Positions 25,996 through 34,852 of a DNA stretch of 64,000 nt are shown in pieces. The stretch's first letter is position 1. Every line of letters begins with the position of its first letter. This DNA comes from Aliivibrio sp. S4MY1 (GTDB taxonomy: Bacteria; Pseudomonadota; Gammaproteobacteria; Enterobacterales; Vibrionaceae). The translations under genes and the position numbers were made by a program. The stretch is taken from positions 1 through 64,000 of the forward strand of contig NZ_JARACP010000012.1 of NCBI RefSeq assembly GCF_028765545.1. The letters are read 5' to 3'. Under the pieces are notes generated by a model, which was given only the letters and a program-made list of their open reading frames with translations, ran no database searches and was not told where the DNA came from.

Positions 25996-27600
25996 ATGAA
26001 CATAAAAAATAAATTATACTTGATACTTTCCATTACGGTTATTTCTTTGCTTGTTTCTTTTTCAGTACTATATTTTTCATTGGAAAAAACGAAAGAAAAC
26101 AAAGATTATCTAATAGACCAAATAATTGGTTCTTATCGTTCAATTAGTAATATAGAAAACTTATTAAATGAAAAAAGAAGATATGAACTATTGGCTATAA
26201 ACAATATAAATAAAACCACAAACTCAAATGTTGCTAATGAATTAACCAATTCATTAAAATTAGAATTCAACGTTTACGAAAAATATGATGCTAACGATGA
26301 AGACATTCGCACATTAAATTCACTGAAAAATCAAGTATTAGAATACGACAACAAGATTAAAAACTTATTACAGACTTATACTGAGGAGGGATATAAAGAT
26401 TCGTTGACCTCACTCACTACAATTTTCAAAAGCACTGATAGATTGAAAGAAATCAATGAAATTTACATTACCGATTTTAACAAAAAATTTGAAAATGACA
26501 TTCAATATTATGAATATCTTTCATTGTTAATTTATTTTTTGATTATAATTTTAGTTTCATTCCTAATAATTCAGTCTATAAGAAGTATTGTTACTCGACT
26601 AAATATAATTAATAGTTCAGTAAAAGAGTTTACTAACTTAAACATTGCTGAAGGTGAATTATGTGACTTTATTCGCAGCGATAAATTCAAAAAAGATGAA
26701 ATAGGAACTTTAATGAATTTGTTAAAGGATTTTAGGATTGAAATTTGTGGCTTAATAGAGCTAACTAAAACTACTTGCAATGCAACGTCTGAAAAACTAC
26801 AAACCTTCAACAATCAGGTGAATAACAATGCTAAATCAATGCAAGTCGCACAAGATAACATGAATCAATTGGTTACAGCGATAAATGAAATTGCTGCAAC
26901 AGCAGAAGAAACGTCTAATAATATTTCAATGTCATCAGAATTAACAAATAATTCTCTTGCCACATCAGAAATCACTCAATCGTTCGTAGAAAAAACTTCA
27001 AGCAACATTTTAAATACGAATAACAAACTTGAAGCTTCAAATCAAGTAGTTCAGCAATTACAAGATGATTCAGAACGAATTTCATCAGTATTAGAAATGA
27101 TAAGCACCATTGCAGATCAAACAAATTTACTCGCTCTAAATGCGGCAATTGAAGCAGCAAGAGCAGGAGAACAAGGTAGAGGATTTGCTGTCGTTGCGGA
27201 TGAAGTAAGAATGTTGGCTCAGAAAACTCAAGAATCTACTTCAAACATTGAAGAAATAATAACTCAATTACAAAATAGAGCAAACGCTGTAAAATCAGAA
27301 GTACATAGTTGTTTTGAATTGATGGATTCTTGTATAGATTCATCAACAGAAGCGTTAAAAAACATGGAAGAAGTAAGCTCTAATATTTCAAAATTGAATG
27401 AAATGGAAGTACAGGTCGCAACTGCTGCCGAAGAACAGACATGTGTCATTAATGAAATAAACGTAAATGCGGTAAACATCAGCGATATCACATCATCAAG
27501 TTATGAAGTATCTAATGATTTAACAATTCAAATTATCGATATCAACAACGAAATGACCCAACTGAATGAAATGTTAATGAAATTCAAAACAGCGCATTGA
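25996..27600 (+). CDS. Methyl-accepting chemotaxis protein (534 aa)
   Basis: A chemoreceptor with an N-terminal membrane helix (about residues 5-25), a helical extracytoplasmic sensor of about 155 residues, a second helix (about 178-199), a HAMP-like region and a long signalling coiled coil. The conserved hairpin tip ([19 protein letters not shown] and [15 protein letters not shown]) is intact, so it should bind CheA/CheW. An in-frame ATG at 25984 is also possible. I prefer 25996 because GAGA precedes it. The sensor sequence does not identify a ligand. It is followed by a terminator. Confidence 0.9.
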   Translation: MNIKNKLYLILSITVISLLVSFSVLYFSLEKTKENKDYLIDQIIGSYRSISNIENLLNEKRRYELLAINNINKTTNSNVANELTNSLKLEFNVYEKYDANDEDIRTLNSLKNQVLEYDNKIKNLLQTYTEEGYKDSLTSLTTIFKSTDRLKEINEIYITDFNKKFENDIQYYEYLSLLIYFLIIILVSFLIIQSIRSIVTRLNIINSSVKEFTNLNIAEGELCDFIRSDKFKKDEIGTLMNLLKDFRIEICGLIELTKTTCNATSEKLQTFNNQVNNNAKSMQVAQDNMNQLVTAINEIAATAEETSNNISMSSELTNNSLATSEITQSFVEKTSSNILNTNNKLEASNQVVQQLQDDSERISSVLEMISTIADQTNLLALNAAIEAARAGEQGRGFAVVADEVRMLAQKTQESTSNIEEIITQLQNRANAVKSEVHSCFELMDSCIDSSTEALKNMEEVSSNISKLNEMEVQVATAAEEQTCVINEINVNAVNISDITSSSYEVSNDLTIQIIDINNEMTQLNEMLMKFKTAH

Positions 27601-27647
27601 CAAGTCATCTCAACTAAAGTTATTATAGATCGTATTATTATTAATCA

Positions 27648-27680
27648 AAAACCTTAGTCCCTACTTCGCTAAGGTTTTTT
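27648..27680 (+). terminator. Terminator after the MCP gene
   Basis: AAACCTTAG pairs with CTAAGGTTT around an 11-nt loop, followed by TTTTTT. It sits between the MCP stop and the pilin start. Confidence 0.8.
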
Positions 27681-27690
27681 AAGGCAACAT

Positions 27691-28224
27691 ATGAAAAACA
27701 AAGGCTTTACACTTATCGAATTAGTGGTCGTAATTGTCGTCCTTGGAATTCTCGCCGTTACTGCAATGCCGAGATTTTTAAATCTACAAAGTGACAGCAG
27801 AAAAGCAACTCTTGCTGCTACCAAAGGTACATTGGAAAGTGCATTTCAGATTTTTTCAGCTAAAGCCCAAGTTCCATCCGCTGATATTAAATTGAATGAC
27901 AAAGGAGAGAAAATACTTACATTAAATGGATTTGAATTTGGACTTACGGATGACTTTTATCCAATTCTACCTATATTTCCATCAATAAAAAGTTTAGAAC
28001 CATTATTATCAATTGTAAATTTAGATGTGAGTCTGGATGACAAAAGTGATGGACTAATTTATACATGGGACCATAATGGAGGAATTATTCTTCACTATGG
28101 GATAACTGATTTCAGTGATAGCCGCTGTTTTATTTCATACGCACCAGATAAATTTCATAATAATGACATATCATCTAATTCGAGAACTGATGGGTATTTT
28201 TATGTTCTCGATGATGGCTGTTAA
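27691..28224 (+). CDS. Type IV pilin-like protein, MSHA-type (177 aa)
   Basis: A class III signal with prepilin peptidase site MKNKG followed by FTLIELVVVIVVLGILAV, the mark of type IV pilins and type II secretion pseudopilins. Glu at +5 of the mature protein is present. The C-terminal pair of Cys (SRCFISY and DDGC) could form the usual disulfide loop. The layout is like MSHA-type pilins. No pilus assembly genes lie nearby, so it must use machinery encoded elsewhere. It follows the MCP after a terminator and converges with the PAS-GGDEF gene. Confidence 0.85.
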   Translation: MKNKGFTLIELVVVIVVLGILAVTAMPRFLNLQSDSRKATLAATKGTLESAFQIFSAKAQVPSADIKLNDKGEKILTLNGFEFGLTDDFYPILPIFPSIKSLEPLLSIVNLDVSLDDKSDGLIYTWDHNGGIILHYGITDFSDSRCFISYAPDKFHNNDISSNSRTDGYFYVLDDGC

Positions 28225-28239
28225 TTTTTAATTAAGATT

Positions 28240-28277
28240 AAAACGTACTTGATAAATAAACTCATATGGTACGTTTT
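28240..28277. terminator. Terminator between convergent pilin and PAS-GGDEF genes
   Basis: AAAACGTAC pairs with GTACGTTTT around a 20-nt loop. T-rich sequence lies on the plus side and an A-rich stretch on the other. It overlaps the last codons of the minus-strand gene. Confidence 0.6.
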
Positions 28278-29113
28278 CTTTTTTTATCTTGATACATCAA
28301 CTTATCAACAATATTTAGCGTATTTTCAAGATTTATAGAGTATCGATGGTATCCGTAAGAAAATCCTAAATCAACATAATGGCTAAAAAAGTCAGTGAAT
28401 TTATTTCTTATGACTTCGACCTTTTCATCGAAGTTAATCTGATTGTCATGAGTATCTACTATAACTAAAAATTCGTCCCCTCCTAATCTGATGATATGAT
28501 CTTGGTTCTTCCTGAATGAATCTTTCAATATATTTGAAAAGTTCACTAAAATTTGATCACCTACTAAATGACCATAAACATCATTTATTATTTTAAAATT
28601 ATTTAGATCGATGTAAATAAATACATCTGAATTTTTAAAATCTAAACGTGTAAATATCTTTCTATTATGTAACCCAGTCAACTCATCTGTAACTGCTTGT
28701 ATTTCATAATTTTTGGTTTCATTGTATAGCTTTGTGATATCTTTTCCTTGAGTGAATATATACACTTTTCCCTGATACTCACATTTGAACTTCATAATAT
28801 CAAAGTATAAAACAACATCATCTTCAATAAATTTGATAATTTTGTTATTGGTATTGATATCATACATATAGCTTATAGTTAAATCATGACATTCTTGAAA
28901 AACTTCAGCTACATTAGGGTCTAAGTCCTTTGCAATTTCTTCATTTGTCAGTCCAATAACATCAATGTCTGTAAATTTTCTAATCCATGTTTTAAACGTT
29001 TCATTCAGATAGACTAACCTATGTTCTTCATCTCTGATAGATAAGAACCCAGGAAAAGACGTCATAAAAAGATCATACAAACCACAAAAATCCGCATCAG
29101 ATTCATTAAACAT
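28262..29113 (-). CDS. PAS-GGDEF diguanylate cyclase (283 aa)
   Basis: Residues about 10-125 form a PAS-like sensor (FLSIRDEEHRLVYLNETF, QGKDIT). Residues about 130-283 form a GGDEF domain with intact RLGGDEF. The inhibitory-site Arg is replaced (KNQD), so product inhibition may be weak. It is soluble and without membrane helices. It lies 55 bases downstream of an EAL-domain gene on the same strand, so a cyclase and a phosphodiesterase-like protein are made together. Confidence 0.85.
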   Translation of the reverse strand: MFNESDADFCGLYDLFMTSFPGFLSIRDEEHRLVYLNETFKTWIRKFTDIDVIGLTNEEIAKDLDPNVAEVFQECHDLTISYMYDINTNNKIIKFIEDDVVLYFDIMKFKCEYQGKVYIFTQGKDITKLYNETKNYEIQAVTDELTGLHNRKIFTRLDFKNSDVFIYIDLNNFKIINDVYGHLVGDQILVNFSNILKDSFRKNQDHIIRLGGDEFLVIVDTHDNQINFDEKVEVIRNKFTDFFSHYVDLGFSYGYHRYSINLENTLNIVDKLMYQDKKRKRTI

Positions 29114-29168
29114 AAATCAACCTACAATAATTTTTAAACACATTATTTGAAAAACTCATCATCAAAAA

Positions 29169-30074
29169 TCACTTTTTTTGAAAAATCTTTTTTGCCAAAT
29201 TACCTATAGTAATAGCAACATCGTCATCATAAATTAGTTTGTTAACATCATTATTTTTAACAAAACAATTCAATTCTGAACTATAAATACTACCTTCTGA
29301 TGATATGTTATTACTCATAAAATTAAAAACATGTTTATACAGTTCCTCAACTTCTCTCTCAACACCTAATATTACCGTTTCACTAAACTTGTTTTTATAT
29401 TTGATTTTTAATTCCGATAATTTCATTGGCTTTTCTAAATAGTAACCTTGAATTATAGCGTTAGGATTAATCAATTTTATCAATTCAAATTGCTTGATGT
29501 TTTCTACTTGCTCAAAAACGACTAATGCATCTAAAAGATCTACAATCATAGAGTTGATATGATTAAGCAGTTTGAGTTTTAACTCCTTGGATTCTATACC
29601 TTTGATTAATGCTCCGTCTATTTTCACTTTATCTACTGGAACATGAACTAAACTTTCACTGTTGGAAAACTGTTGTCCAAAATCATCTATCGCAATTTGA
29701 ATTCCAAAAGTTCTTAAATAGCGCATATAAAAAAATGTTAACGAGTCAAATTGATAAGATTCATACTCTATGATTTCAAGAACTATTCTCGTACTGGTTT
29801 TCATCCTGAGCATTACGCATAAATGGATAAAATCATAATGATTTAAACTACTTGGGTGGACATTGATATGAACCTCTTTAATATATGAATGGGATTGAAC
29901 ATCTGAAATTACAGCTTGTATCACGTCTTTGTCCAGCTGTAATGTGCTAATGTAAGATCCGATAAAAGATATAATACTTAAAGAGCTATCGACTGGACGT
30001 AGTAATGCCTCTACTGCTACGATTCTATCATTTTGAAATAATGGCTGATATACCATGTAAAAGTTATTTGACAT
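29169..30074 (-). CDS. EAL-domain protein, divergent cyclic-di-GMP phosphodiesterase or binder (301 aa)
   Basis: An EAL domain (about residues 5-245) starting FYMVYQPLF with the signature EALLRP and the metal-binding segments INVHP, EIIEYE and IDDFG. The loop after IDDFG reads QQFSN in place of the usual TGYSS, and the later AEGVE motif is FEQVEN, so activity may be reduced. The enzyme would hydrolyse cyclic di-GMP. Otherwise it may only bind it. The C-terminal 60 residues are variable. It is the first gene of a two-gene unit with the PAS-GGDEF protein. Confidence 0.8.
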   Translation of the reverse strand: MSNNFYMVYQPLFQNDRIVAVEALLRPVDSSLSIISFIGSYISTLQLDKDVIQAVISDVQSHSYIKEVHINVHPSSLNHYDFIHLCVMLRMKTSTRIVLEIIEYESYQFDSLTFFYMRYLRTFGIQIAIDDFGQQFSNSESLVHVPVDKVKIDGALIKGIESKELKLKLLNHINSMIVDLLDALVVFEQVENIKQFELIKLINPNAIIQGYYLEKPMKLSELKIKYKNKFSETVILGVEREVEELYKHVFNFMSNNISSEGSIYSSELNCFVKNNDVNKLIYDDDVAITIGNLAKKIFQKK

Positions 30075-30430
30075 TTAATTTCCACAACAAATACGCTTTA
30101 TTATTTTACATTATTTACATGAGCTTTAAGCGGAAATTTATTTATCGTCTCTATGAAGTTTTTCGATTGATAAGAAATAGAAAATTGCTCGTAAACCGTT
30201 TAAAAATTCATCATGTAATCAAAACATAGCTATACATAAAGATATGCAACGTCGGATTTTTAGAGCCGATCTTTTCTTACCAGCAATGAACTTGCTAATT
30301 CAATTGAAACCAGCGTAGTAATGCTTGAAGAGCTTGAATATAGGAACCAATAAAAAGTTGGTGGTGATACTTACACCGTACCAAAAACTATGGTTTATTG
30401 AGGAATTGATCTGTAAGTATATTTGAAAAG
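30075..30430. other. Gene-poor junction region; possible coding remnant
   Basis: There is no intact gene. Around 30265-30400 one plus-strand frame reads a protein-like stretch (TSNELANSIETSVVMLEEL, then EYRNQ) interrupted by stop codons, followed by GGDTYTVPKTMVY. This suggests a decayed gene, which I cannot identify. The change from the signalling cluster to the conjugation-like element occurs here. Confidence 0.3.
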
Positions 30431-30462
30431 AAAACGAGTGATAATGATCACTCGCTTTCTTT
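30431..30462. terminator. Terminator at the left end of the conjugation-like region
   Basis: CGAGTGAT pairs perfectly with ATCACTCG around AATG, flanked by A-rich and T-rich runs. It ends the minus-strand gene at 30462. Confidence 0.85.
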
Positions 30463-31103
30463 TATGTGAAACTTTCAAATGTCCCTTTTAAAATCTCAAT
30501 TGTTGCATTTGCATTAAAGAGTGCAGCACAGCCAATCAAACCAAGAATCACTTTGAATGCGTCAGTTTTCTGATTATGTGATTCGCTACTTTTCTTCATG
30601 TAAACCATAATGTTGATGAACCAGATGAATCCGAGCAATTGAAGCGTATAGAACGCAGATTCTATCCACTTTGAAACAGATTTTTGTTCCTCAGAATCAA
30701 GTTTTGCTTTAAGTTCTGGTGATAAAAAGTCAGCTCCCTCACCTTTCCAGCAATTTGATGAAATTTCCGTTGCACTATCAACACTCTCTTCTAACCCGAA
30801 ACAAAAACCAGCGTCATCTCCAATGAATGACAGACTGAATGATGCAATCATTTGTGAATAGCTCATCAAAACTGAACCTACAAACAGAAATACAAATGGC
30901 GTTGAGCCGACTCTGCTTTGGTTTTGATTATCTCCATAGTCTTTCAGCTTTTTAAGCCCAAAAAATATTGATGACAAACCGATCAAAACAGCGACCCAAG
31001 TCGCAACAGAGTATGCACTTGCGACTAACTGATCATAGCTTGATGTTTCAGCAGCAAAGCTAAAACCAAACATTGTTGTTATAAATAAAATTTTTCCTTT
31101 CAT
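30462..31103 (-). CDS. Exported multi-helix membrane protein, IcmC/DotE-like (213 aa)
   Basis: An N-terminal signal sequence (about residues 1-17) is followed by four hydrophobic helices (about 30-50, 68-90, 150-168 and 180-200). A helix ending FFGLKKLKDYGDNQ, then a short loop with RVGSTPFVFLFVGSVLMSYS, closely resembles the topology and tone of IcmC/DotE-type proteins of type IVB secretion (YGEM... then GPL..FLVGA). A periplasmic segment of about 55 residues carries two Cys (FCFGLE, NCWKGEG), possibly a disulfide. Function in a conjugation or secretion channel is inferred from this resemblance and from the other membrane proteins in the element. Confidence 0.6.
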   Translation of the reverse strand: MKGKILFITTMFGFSFAAETSSYDQLVASAYSVATWVAVLIGLSSIFFGLKKLKDYGDNQNQSRVGSTPFVFLFVGSVLMSYSQMIASFSLSFIGDDAGFCFGLEESVDSATEISSNCWKGEGADFLSPELKAKLDSEEQKSVSKWIESAFYTLQLLGFIWFINIMVYMKKSSESHNQKTDAFKVILGLIGCAALFNANATIEILKGTFESFT

Positions 31104-31270
31104 AATTTTTAAGTTCCTTGTTTATATAAACATTGAACCACAGAATAAAAATCATTCAATTTATGAAAAGATTTGTAAGACTGAAAATGCTTTACTTAAA
31201 AGAAAAACTTAATGAAAAAAGTTTTTTAAAAGGTGAAAAATGTATAGCAAAAAAAGCATAACAACAGAAA

Positions 31271-31295
31271 TAAAAAAGCCACTCTATTGAGTGGC
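31271..31295 (-). terminator. Minus-strand terminator
   Basis: GCCACTC pairs with GAGTGGC around a 4-nt loop, followed on the minus strand by six T. It is 280 bases beyond the nearest minus-strand gene end, which already has its own terminator, so it may end a short RNA made from about 31.4 kb. Confidence 0.7.
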
Positions 31296-31497
31296 GAAAC
31301 AATTAATAAAAAAATAAATAGAAAACTTTGTGATAGTAATTTCATTAAAGAAAAAACAATCTTTCTATAAGCAATTAATACATAGATAAAATAAAAGTCA
31401 ATAGAGTTTTAATAAAAACATTTAGAACTATGATTGCAGCAGCTTTGCTACTGCTTTTCTGGAAAAGAAATGATTGGAATGTTGTTCATAGATTTAT

Positions 31498-31524
31498 GCA
31501 CTTTTGCAAAACTTGCAAATGTGC
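31498..31524. repeat. TTTGCAA dyad, copy A
   Basis: Arms GCACTTTTGCAA and TTGCAAATGTGC flank a 3-bp centre (AAC), with one mismatch between arms. It is one of nine dispersed copies in this element. Confidence 0.75.
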
Positions 31525-31542
31525 TTAACCATTATTTTAAAA

Positions 31543-31570
31543 CAAAAAGAGAAGCAAATAGCTTCTCTCT
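31543..31570 (-). terminator. Terminator of the 31.6-33.4 kb operon
   Basis: On the minus strand GAGAAGC pairs with GCTTCTC around a 5-nt loop and is followed by a T-run. It begins three bases past the stop of the 278-aa gene. Confidence 0.75.
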
Positions 31571-31573
31571 TCA

Positions 31574-32410
31574 TTAACGTGGTCGATTGCGACTTCTATT
31601 AGTTTTCTTTTCATCTTGCTTTAAATCAATTGCTTTATCTTTCTTTTGATATGCTTCACTATCACGTTTTAGTAAAGTTAATAAGTCTACATCAACTTCA
31701 TCTAATGACAGTGTTGATGGATAAACCTCCTCACATTTGGATGTGAAAAAATCAGAACCATATTTACCAGTAGTTTTTAAGAAATGGTTTTTTGGGAATC
31801 CTTGATCAATAAAACTCATTTTTAACATATCAAGTTCTAACGAATCTTTAATCTGAACTTCTTCAAGACCTAATGTAATATTTAAATCTAAATCTTCACT
31901 TTCGAAGTGATTCTTTATAGTTTGCTCAACTTCATTAATCGAATTTAGTTCATAACTAATTAAATCCGACTCATTTGAGTCAAAAATGTAGTATGAGAAT
32001 TTATCATCTTCATAAAATATGACGATTTGGTAATTTTTACAATCGTAATCATCATTGTTTACTTCAATGTCCATAACTTTAATTAAATCAGATTGAATTG
32101 CATTAAAAATGAATGTACCTTCCTTGTCTTCATCTACTTCAAGTAAATTAGATTTGAATTGACTAAGAGATAATCTTTTTCCAAATCCATTCTCATCAAT
32201 ATCAACCTCTATTTTATTGATGGGGCTACTTCTAATATATGAGTTAAATTTGTAATCATAAAGACGTAGAAAATCTTCAACATCTTCATCATTATCTGTG
32301 TCTAAAAATTCATTATCGTAAGTAGTTAAGTCATAAAATTCAGCGAATTCATATGCCACTTCATTTGTTGTTTTTAAACCTTCAAAATCTAAATATCTTG
32401 TTTCTATCAT
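31574..32410 (-). CDS. Hypothetical acidic protein (278 aa)
   Basis: I chose the ATG at 32410, preceded by AAGGAAAAGG. Upstream in-frame codons lie inside the previous gene. The protein is strongly acidic (many Asp/Glu/Asn clusters in the first 60 residues), soluble, and ends in a short basic tail KKTNRSRNRPR. No domain is recognised. It is the last of three closely spaced minus-strand genes that start with the diverged paralogue of the tandem-duplicated family, so it probably works with that family. Confidence 0.7.
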   Translation of the reverse strand: MIETRYLDFEGLKTTNEVAYEFAEFYDLTTYDNEFLDTDNDEDVEDFLRLYDYKFNSYIRSSPINKIEVDIDENGFGKRLSLSQFKSNLLEVDEDKEGTFIFNAIQSDLIKVMDIEVNNDDYDCKNYQIVIFYEDDKFSYYIFDSNESDLISYELNSINEVEQTIKNHFESEDLDLNITLGLEEVQIKDSLELDMLKMSFIDQGFPKNHFLKTTGKYGSDFFTSKCEEVYPSTLSLDEVDVDLLTLLKRDSEAYQKKDKAIDLKQDEKKTNRSRNRPR

Positions 32411-32420
32411 TACCTTTTCC

Positions 32421-32897
32421 TTAATTTTTGTATTGTAATTTTTCTTTAAATATTTCTTGTAGATGATCTGCAAGCCTTTTGTCAATCAACACCGATTCTT
32501 TAAGCTCACCATCTATTTTTATGTATACCTTCTTCAACGTGCCTTTCTGTTTACGCAGAATCTTAGAGAACTTCATCAGTTTGGTATCAGCTAAACGTGT
32601 ATCAAACCTAATTCGCTTTCCCTTTTTCCAAGCAACCACTTCATTTCTGATTTGATTCTGCAAGTCATTCTCAACCAGTTCTTGAAACTCTGGCATTTCG
32701 GCAATTGAATCATAGATTAGTTTATAGTGATTTTTTGCAATGTAGACGTTTCTATCATCAGCAACACGAATAACTAAGCTATGTTCAATCAGTAGCTTAG
32801 AAACGTATCTAAGCTCACTATCTTTGACTTTGATAAGTGTTGAGTGTGCTTCTACGAACTCAACAGCATCTATCATTCTCCTTGTCATATCTTTCAT
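32421..32897 (-). CDS. Hypothetical basic protein (158 aa)
   Basis: A basic, soluble, mostly helical protein. The first 60 residues have a helix-turn pattern (VEFVEAHSTLIKVKDSELRY, KLLIEHSLVIRV) reminiscent of a winged-helix domain. The rest contains Lys/Arg clusters (WKKGKRIRFD) suggesting nucleic-acid binding. These are inferences only. It starts 4 bases after the preceding gene and ends 10 bases before the next. The start may be ATG 32897 or the ATG three codons in. Confidence 0.65.
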   Translation of the reverse strand: MKDMTRRMIDAVEFVEAHSTLIKVKDSELRYVSKLLIEHSLVIRVADDRNVYIAKNHYKLIYDSIAEMPEFQELVENDLQNQIRNEVVAWKKGKRIRFDTRLADTKLMKFSKILRKQKGTLKKVYIKIDGELKESVLIDKRLADHLQEIFKEKLQYKN

Positions 32898-32901
32898 TCA
32901 A

Positions 32902-33357
32902 TTACTCCACCACAAAATGAATCTGATAATCTCTAAGCTTGTTGGTCAAGTTTGTTATGTTAGTCATAAGCTCCCCTTGAAATTCTCTTGCATAGTTTTC
33001 GCTGTAAAACTCTGATGTTGGGATAAAACCTTTGCCGCTAACCACATCTCTTACAGGTATTAAATGATCTCCTTTTAGTCTTGAATTAACGATTGGATAC
33101 TTGTTATCAGCAAGTAGTTTTAAATCAACACAAAATCTATTGTTTGAATTTTCATTGATAAATAATTCATTGAACAATTCTAACGAACCACCTTTAACAG
33201 CATTGTCTTTTATCACTGATGAAGGTATGTATTTTTCTTGTATCATTGCCTCAATTAGTTTCTCTATATGATGTTCGTGAACAAATGACTTAAATTCGAT
33301 ATCTTTACTTGAAATGTATTCAATTGTTTGTTGTGTGTTTGATGAAATATGTTTCAT
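32902..33357 (-). CDS. Diverged first paralogue of a tandem gene family (151 aa)
   Basis: It aligns along its whole length with the two almost identical genes to its right (shared MKH..., QTIEYI, EFKSF.HE, SSVIK.N.VKGGSLEL.NELF.NENSN.RFCVDL, YPIVN, KGDxL). It differs at roughly half the positions. The core KGGSLELFNELFINENSN is the most conserved. It is soluble, lacks a signal and has no known domain. It leads an operon with two other unknown genes. Its upstream DNA is nearly identical to that of the other two copies. Confidence 0.7.
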   Translation of the reverse strand: MKHISSNTQQTIEYISSKDIEFKSFVHEHHIEKLIEAMIQEKYIPSSVIKDNAVKGGSLELFNELFINENSNNRFCVDLKLLADNKYPIVNSRLKGDHLIPVRDVVSGKGFIPTSEFYSENYAREFQGELMTNITNLTNKLRDYQIHFVVE

Positions 33358-33400
33358 TGTTTACCCTTTTTTAATTAATTGTTTTTGTTTCTAATTATGT

Positions 33401-33426
33401 TTTATCATTAAAAAATAAAAGTTCAA
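33401..33426 (-). promoter_or_regulatory. Putative 14-bp-spacer promoter
   Basis: On the minus strand TTGAAC, 14 bp, GATAAA, ending 44 bases before the start codon at 33357. A TTTTGCAA half-site lies immediately upstream of the TTGAAC. It is nearly the same as the sites before the two following paralogues. Confidence 0.5.
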
Positions 33427-33551
33427 GAGCAGTTGCAAAAGTTTTTTTAATCAAAATAAAGAAAGGCGCATTTTAAGGGATTATTTCAATGAAAATAATT
33501 TTTAAAAATGTTGATTTGATAAGATAATTGAAAGGAATAATAGAAGATTAA

Positions 33552-33578
33552 GCACATTTGCAAAACTTACAAAATTGC
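33552..33578. repeat. TTTGCAA dyad, copy B
   Basis: GCACATTTGCAA, centre AAC, TTACAAAATTGC. The right arm is partly degraded (TTACAA for TTGCAA). It is identical to copy C. Confidence 0.65.
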
Positions 33579-33600
33579 TTATTGGTTGATTTAAAGTAAA

Positions 33601-33619
33601 AAAAGAAGCTCTCGCTTCT
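33601..33619 (-). terminator. Terminator of the second tandem gene
   Basis: On the minus strand GAAGC and GCTTC arms with flanking A/T pair around a 4-nt loop and are followed by a T-run, 3 bases from the stop codon. The same hairpin recurs after the third gene (34321-34338). Confidence 0.75.
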
Positions 33620-33621
33620 TT

Positions 33622-34080
33622 TTACTCTTCTACAAAGTGAATTTGATAATAACAAATCTTATTAATAATGTTTGACATCTTATCGATAAGAGCATCTTGA
33701 AATTCTTCTGTATAATTTTTACAAAAATACTTTGAAGATTTTGAAGAAGCTATACCATTAGCTATATCTCTTAGAGTAATTAAATAATCACCTTTTAAAT
33801 AGCCATCATTAACTATAGGGTATTTATCTTCTGAAAGTAAATTCAAATCAACACAAAATCTAAAATTTGAGTTTTCATTAACAAATAACTCATTAATTAG
33901 TTCCAAAGAACCACCTTTCACAGTATTTTTCTTTATAACTGACGAAGTTGAATATTCTTCATTTATCATTTGAAAAATCATCTTTTCCAAATCTTGCTCA
34001 TGCATAAATGATTTGAACTCGATTTCTCTACTTGTAATGTATTCGATAGTTTGTTTCGTGTTTAATAGTTTGTGTTTCAT
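33622..34080 (-). CDS. Tandem paralogue 2 (152 aa), unknown function
   Basis: A soluble protein of unknown family, nearly identical to the gene at 34342-34800 and a clear paralogue of that at 32902-33357. It is rich in Asn/Lys/Ile/Glu. The conserved core is KGGSLELINELFVNENSNF. The tail ICYYQIHFVEE resembles DYQIHFVVE in paralogue 1. It has its own promoter-like sequence and terminator, so it is probably expressed as a single gene. Differences from copy 3 are few and mostly conservative, so both copies look functional. Confidence 0.7.
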   Translation of the reverse strand: MKHKLLNTKQTIEYITSREIEFKSFMHEQDLEKMIFQMINEEYSTSSVIKKNTVKGGSLELINELFVNENSNFRFCVDLNLLSEDKYPIVNDGYLKGDYLITLRDIANGIASSKSSKYFCKNYTEEFQDALIDKMSNIINKICYYQIHFVEE

Positions 34081-34120
34081 TATCTTATTTCCTTAATTAT
34101 TTTGTTGTTTCTAATATTGT

Positions 34121-34146
34121 TTTATCATTAAAAAATAAAAGTTCAA
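34121..34146 (-). promoter_or_regulatory. Putative 14-bp-spacer promoter
   Basis: TTGAAC, 14 bp, GATAAA on the minus strand, 41-66 bases before the start of tandem paralogue 2. It has the same flanking half-site as at 33401. Confidence 0.5.
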
Positions 34147-34271
34147 GAGCAATTGCAAAAGTTTTTTTAATCAAAATAAAGAAAGGCGCATTTTAAGGGG
34201 TTATTTCAATGAAAATAATTTTTAAAAATGTTGATTTGATAAGATAATTGAAAGGAATAATAGAAGATTAA

Positions 34272-34298
34272 GCACATTTGCAAAACTTACAAAATTGC
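34272..34298. repeat. TTTGCAA dyad, copy C
   Basis: The sequence is the same as copy B (GCACATTTGCAA, AAC, TTACAAAATTGC), as part of the tandem duplication. Confidence 0.65.
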
Positions 34299-34320
34299 TT
34301 ATTGGTTGATTTAAAGTAAA

Positions 34321-34338
34321 AAAAGAAGCTCTCGCTTC
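34321..34338 (-). terminator. Terminator of the third tandem gene
   Basis: The hairpin is the same as at 33601-33619, directly downstream of the 34342 stop codon. Confidence 0.75.
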
Positions 34339-34341
34339 TTT

Positions 34342-34800
34342 TTACTCTTCTACAAAGTGAATTTGATAATAACAAATCTTATTAATAATGTTTGACATCT
34401 TATCGATAAGAGCATCTTGAAATTCTTCTGTATAATTTTTACAAAAATACTTTGAAGATTTTGAAGAAGCCATACCATTAGCTATATCTCTTAGAGTAAT
34501 TAAATAATCACCTTTTAAATAGCCATCATTAACTATCGGGTATTTATCTTCTGAAAGTAAATTCAAATCAACACAAAATCTAAAATTTGAGTTTTCATTA
34601 ACAAATAATTCATTAATTAGTTCCAAAGAACCACCTTTCACTGTATTTTTCTTTATAACTGACGAAGTTGTATATTCTTCATTTATCATTTGAAAAAGCA
34701 TCTTTTCTAAATCTTGCTCATGCATAAATGATTTGAACTCGATTTCTCTACTTGTAATGTATTCGATAGTTTGTTTCGTGTTTAATAGTTTGTGTTTCAT
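34342..34800 (-). CDS. Tandem paralogue 3 (152 aa), unknown function
   Basis: It is almost identical to the gene at 33622-34080, with changes such as Ile to Leu in EKM(I/L)FQM and Ser to Thr in EEY(S/T)TSS. The frame is intact. It has its own promoter-like site and terminator. It is the farthest upstream of the family (minus strand), next to the end of umuC. Retention of three copies suggests dosage or diversification, as is common for partner-specific or surface-exposed proteins of mobile elements, but nothing in the sequence gives a function. Confidence 0.7.
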   Translation of the reverse strand: MKHKLLNTKQTIEYITSREIEFKSFMHEQDLEKMLFQMINEEYTTSSVIKKNTVKGGSLELINELFVNENSNFRFCVDLNLLSEDKYPIVNDGYLKGDYLITLRDIANGMASSKSSKYFCKNYTEEFQDALIDKMSNIINKICYYQIHFVEE

Positions 34801-34852
34801 TATCTTATTTCCTTAATTATTTTGTTTAAATTTTTGTTGTTTCTACAATTGT

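Larger units (their letters stand above)
33401..34840. repeat. 720-bp tandem duplication
   Basis: The block 33401-34120 is repeated at 34121-34840 with only scattered single-base differences. Each unit holds one 152-aa gene, its terminator, a TTTGCAA dyad and a promoter. A third copy of the intergenic part follows at 34853-35030. The high identity, including intergenic DNA, indicates a recent duplication. Confidence 0.9.

Noticed and set aside
30005-30229. 74-codon plus-strand frame over the EAL gene start
   Set aside because: It has no ribosome binding site and overlaps the start of the well-supported EAL gene on the other strand. It is a chance frame.
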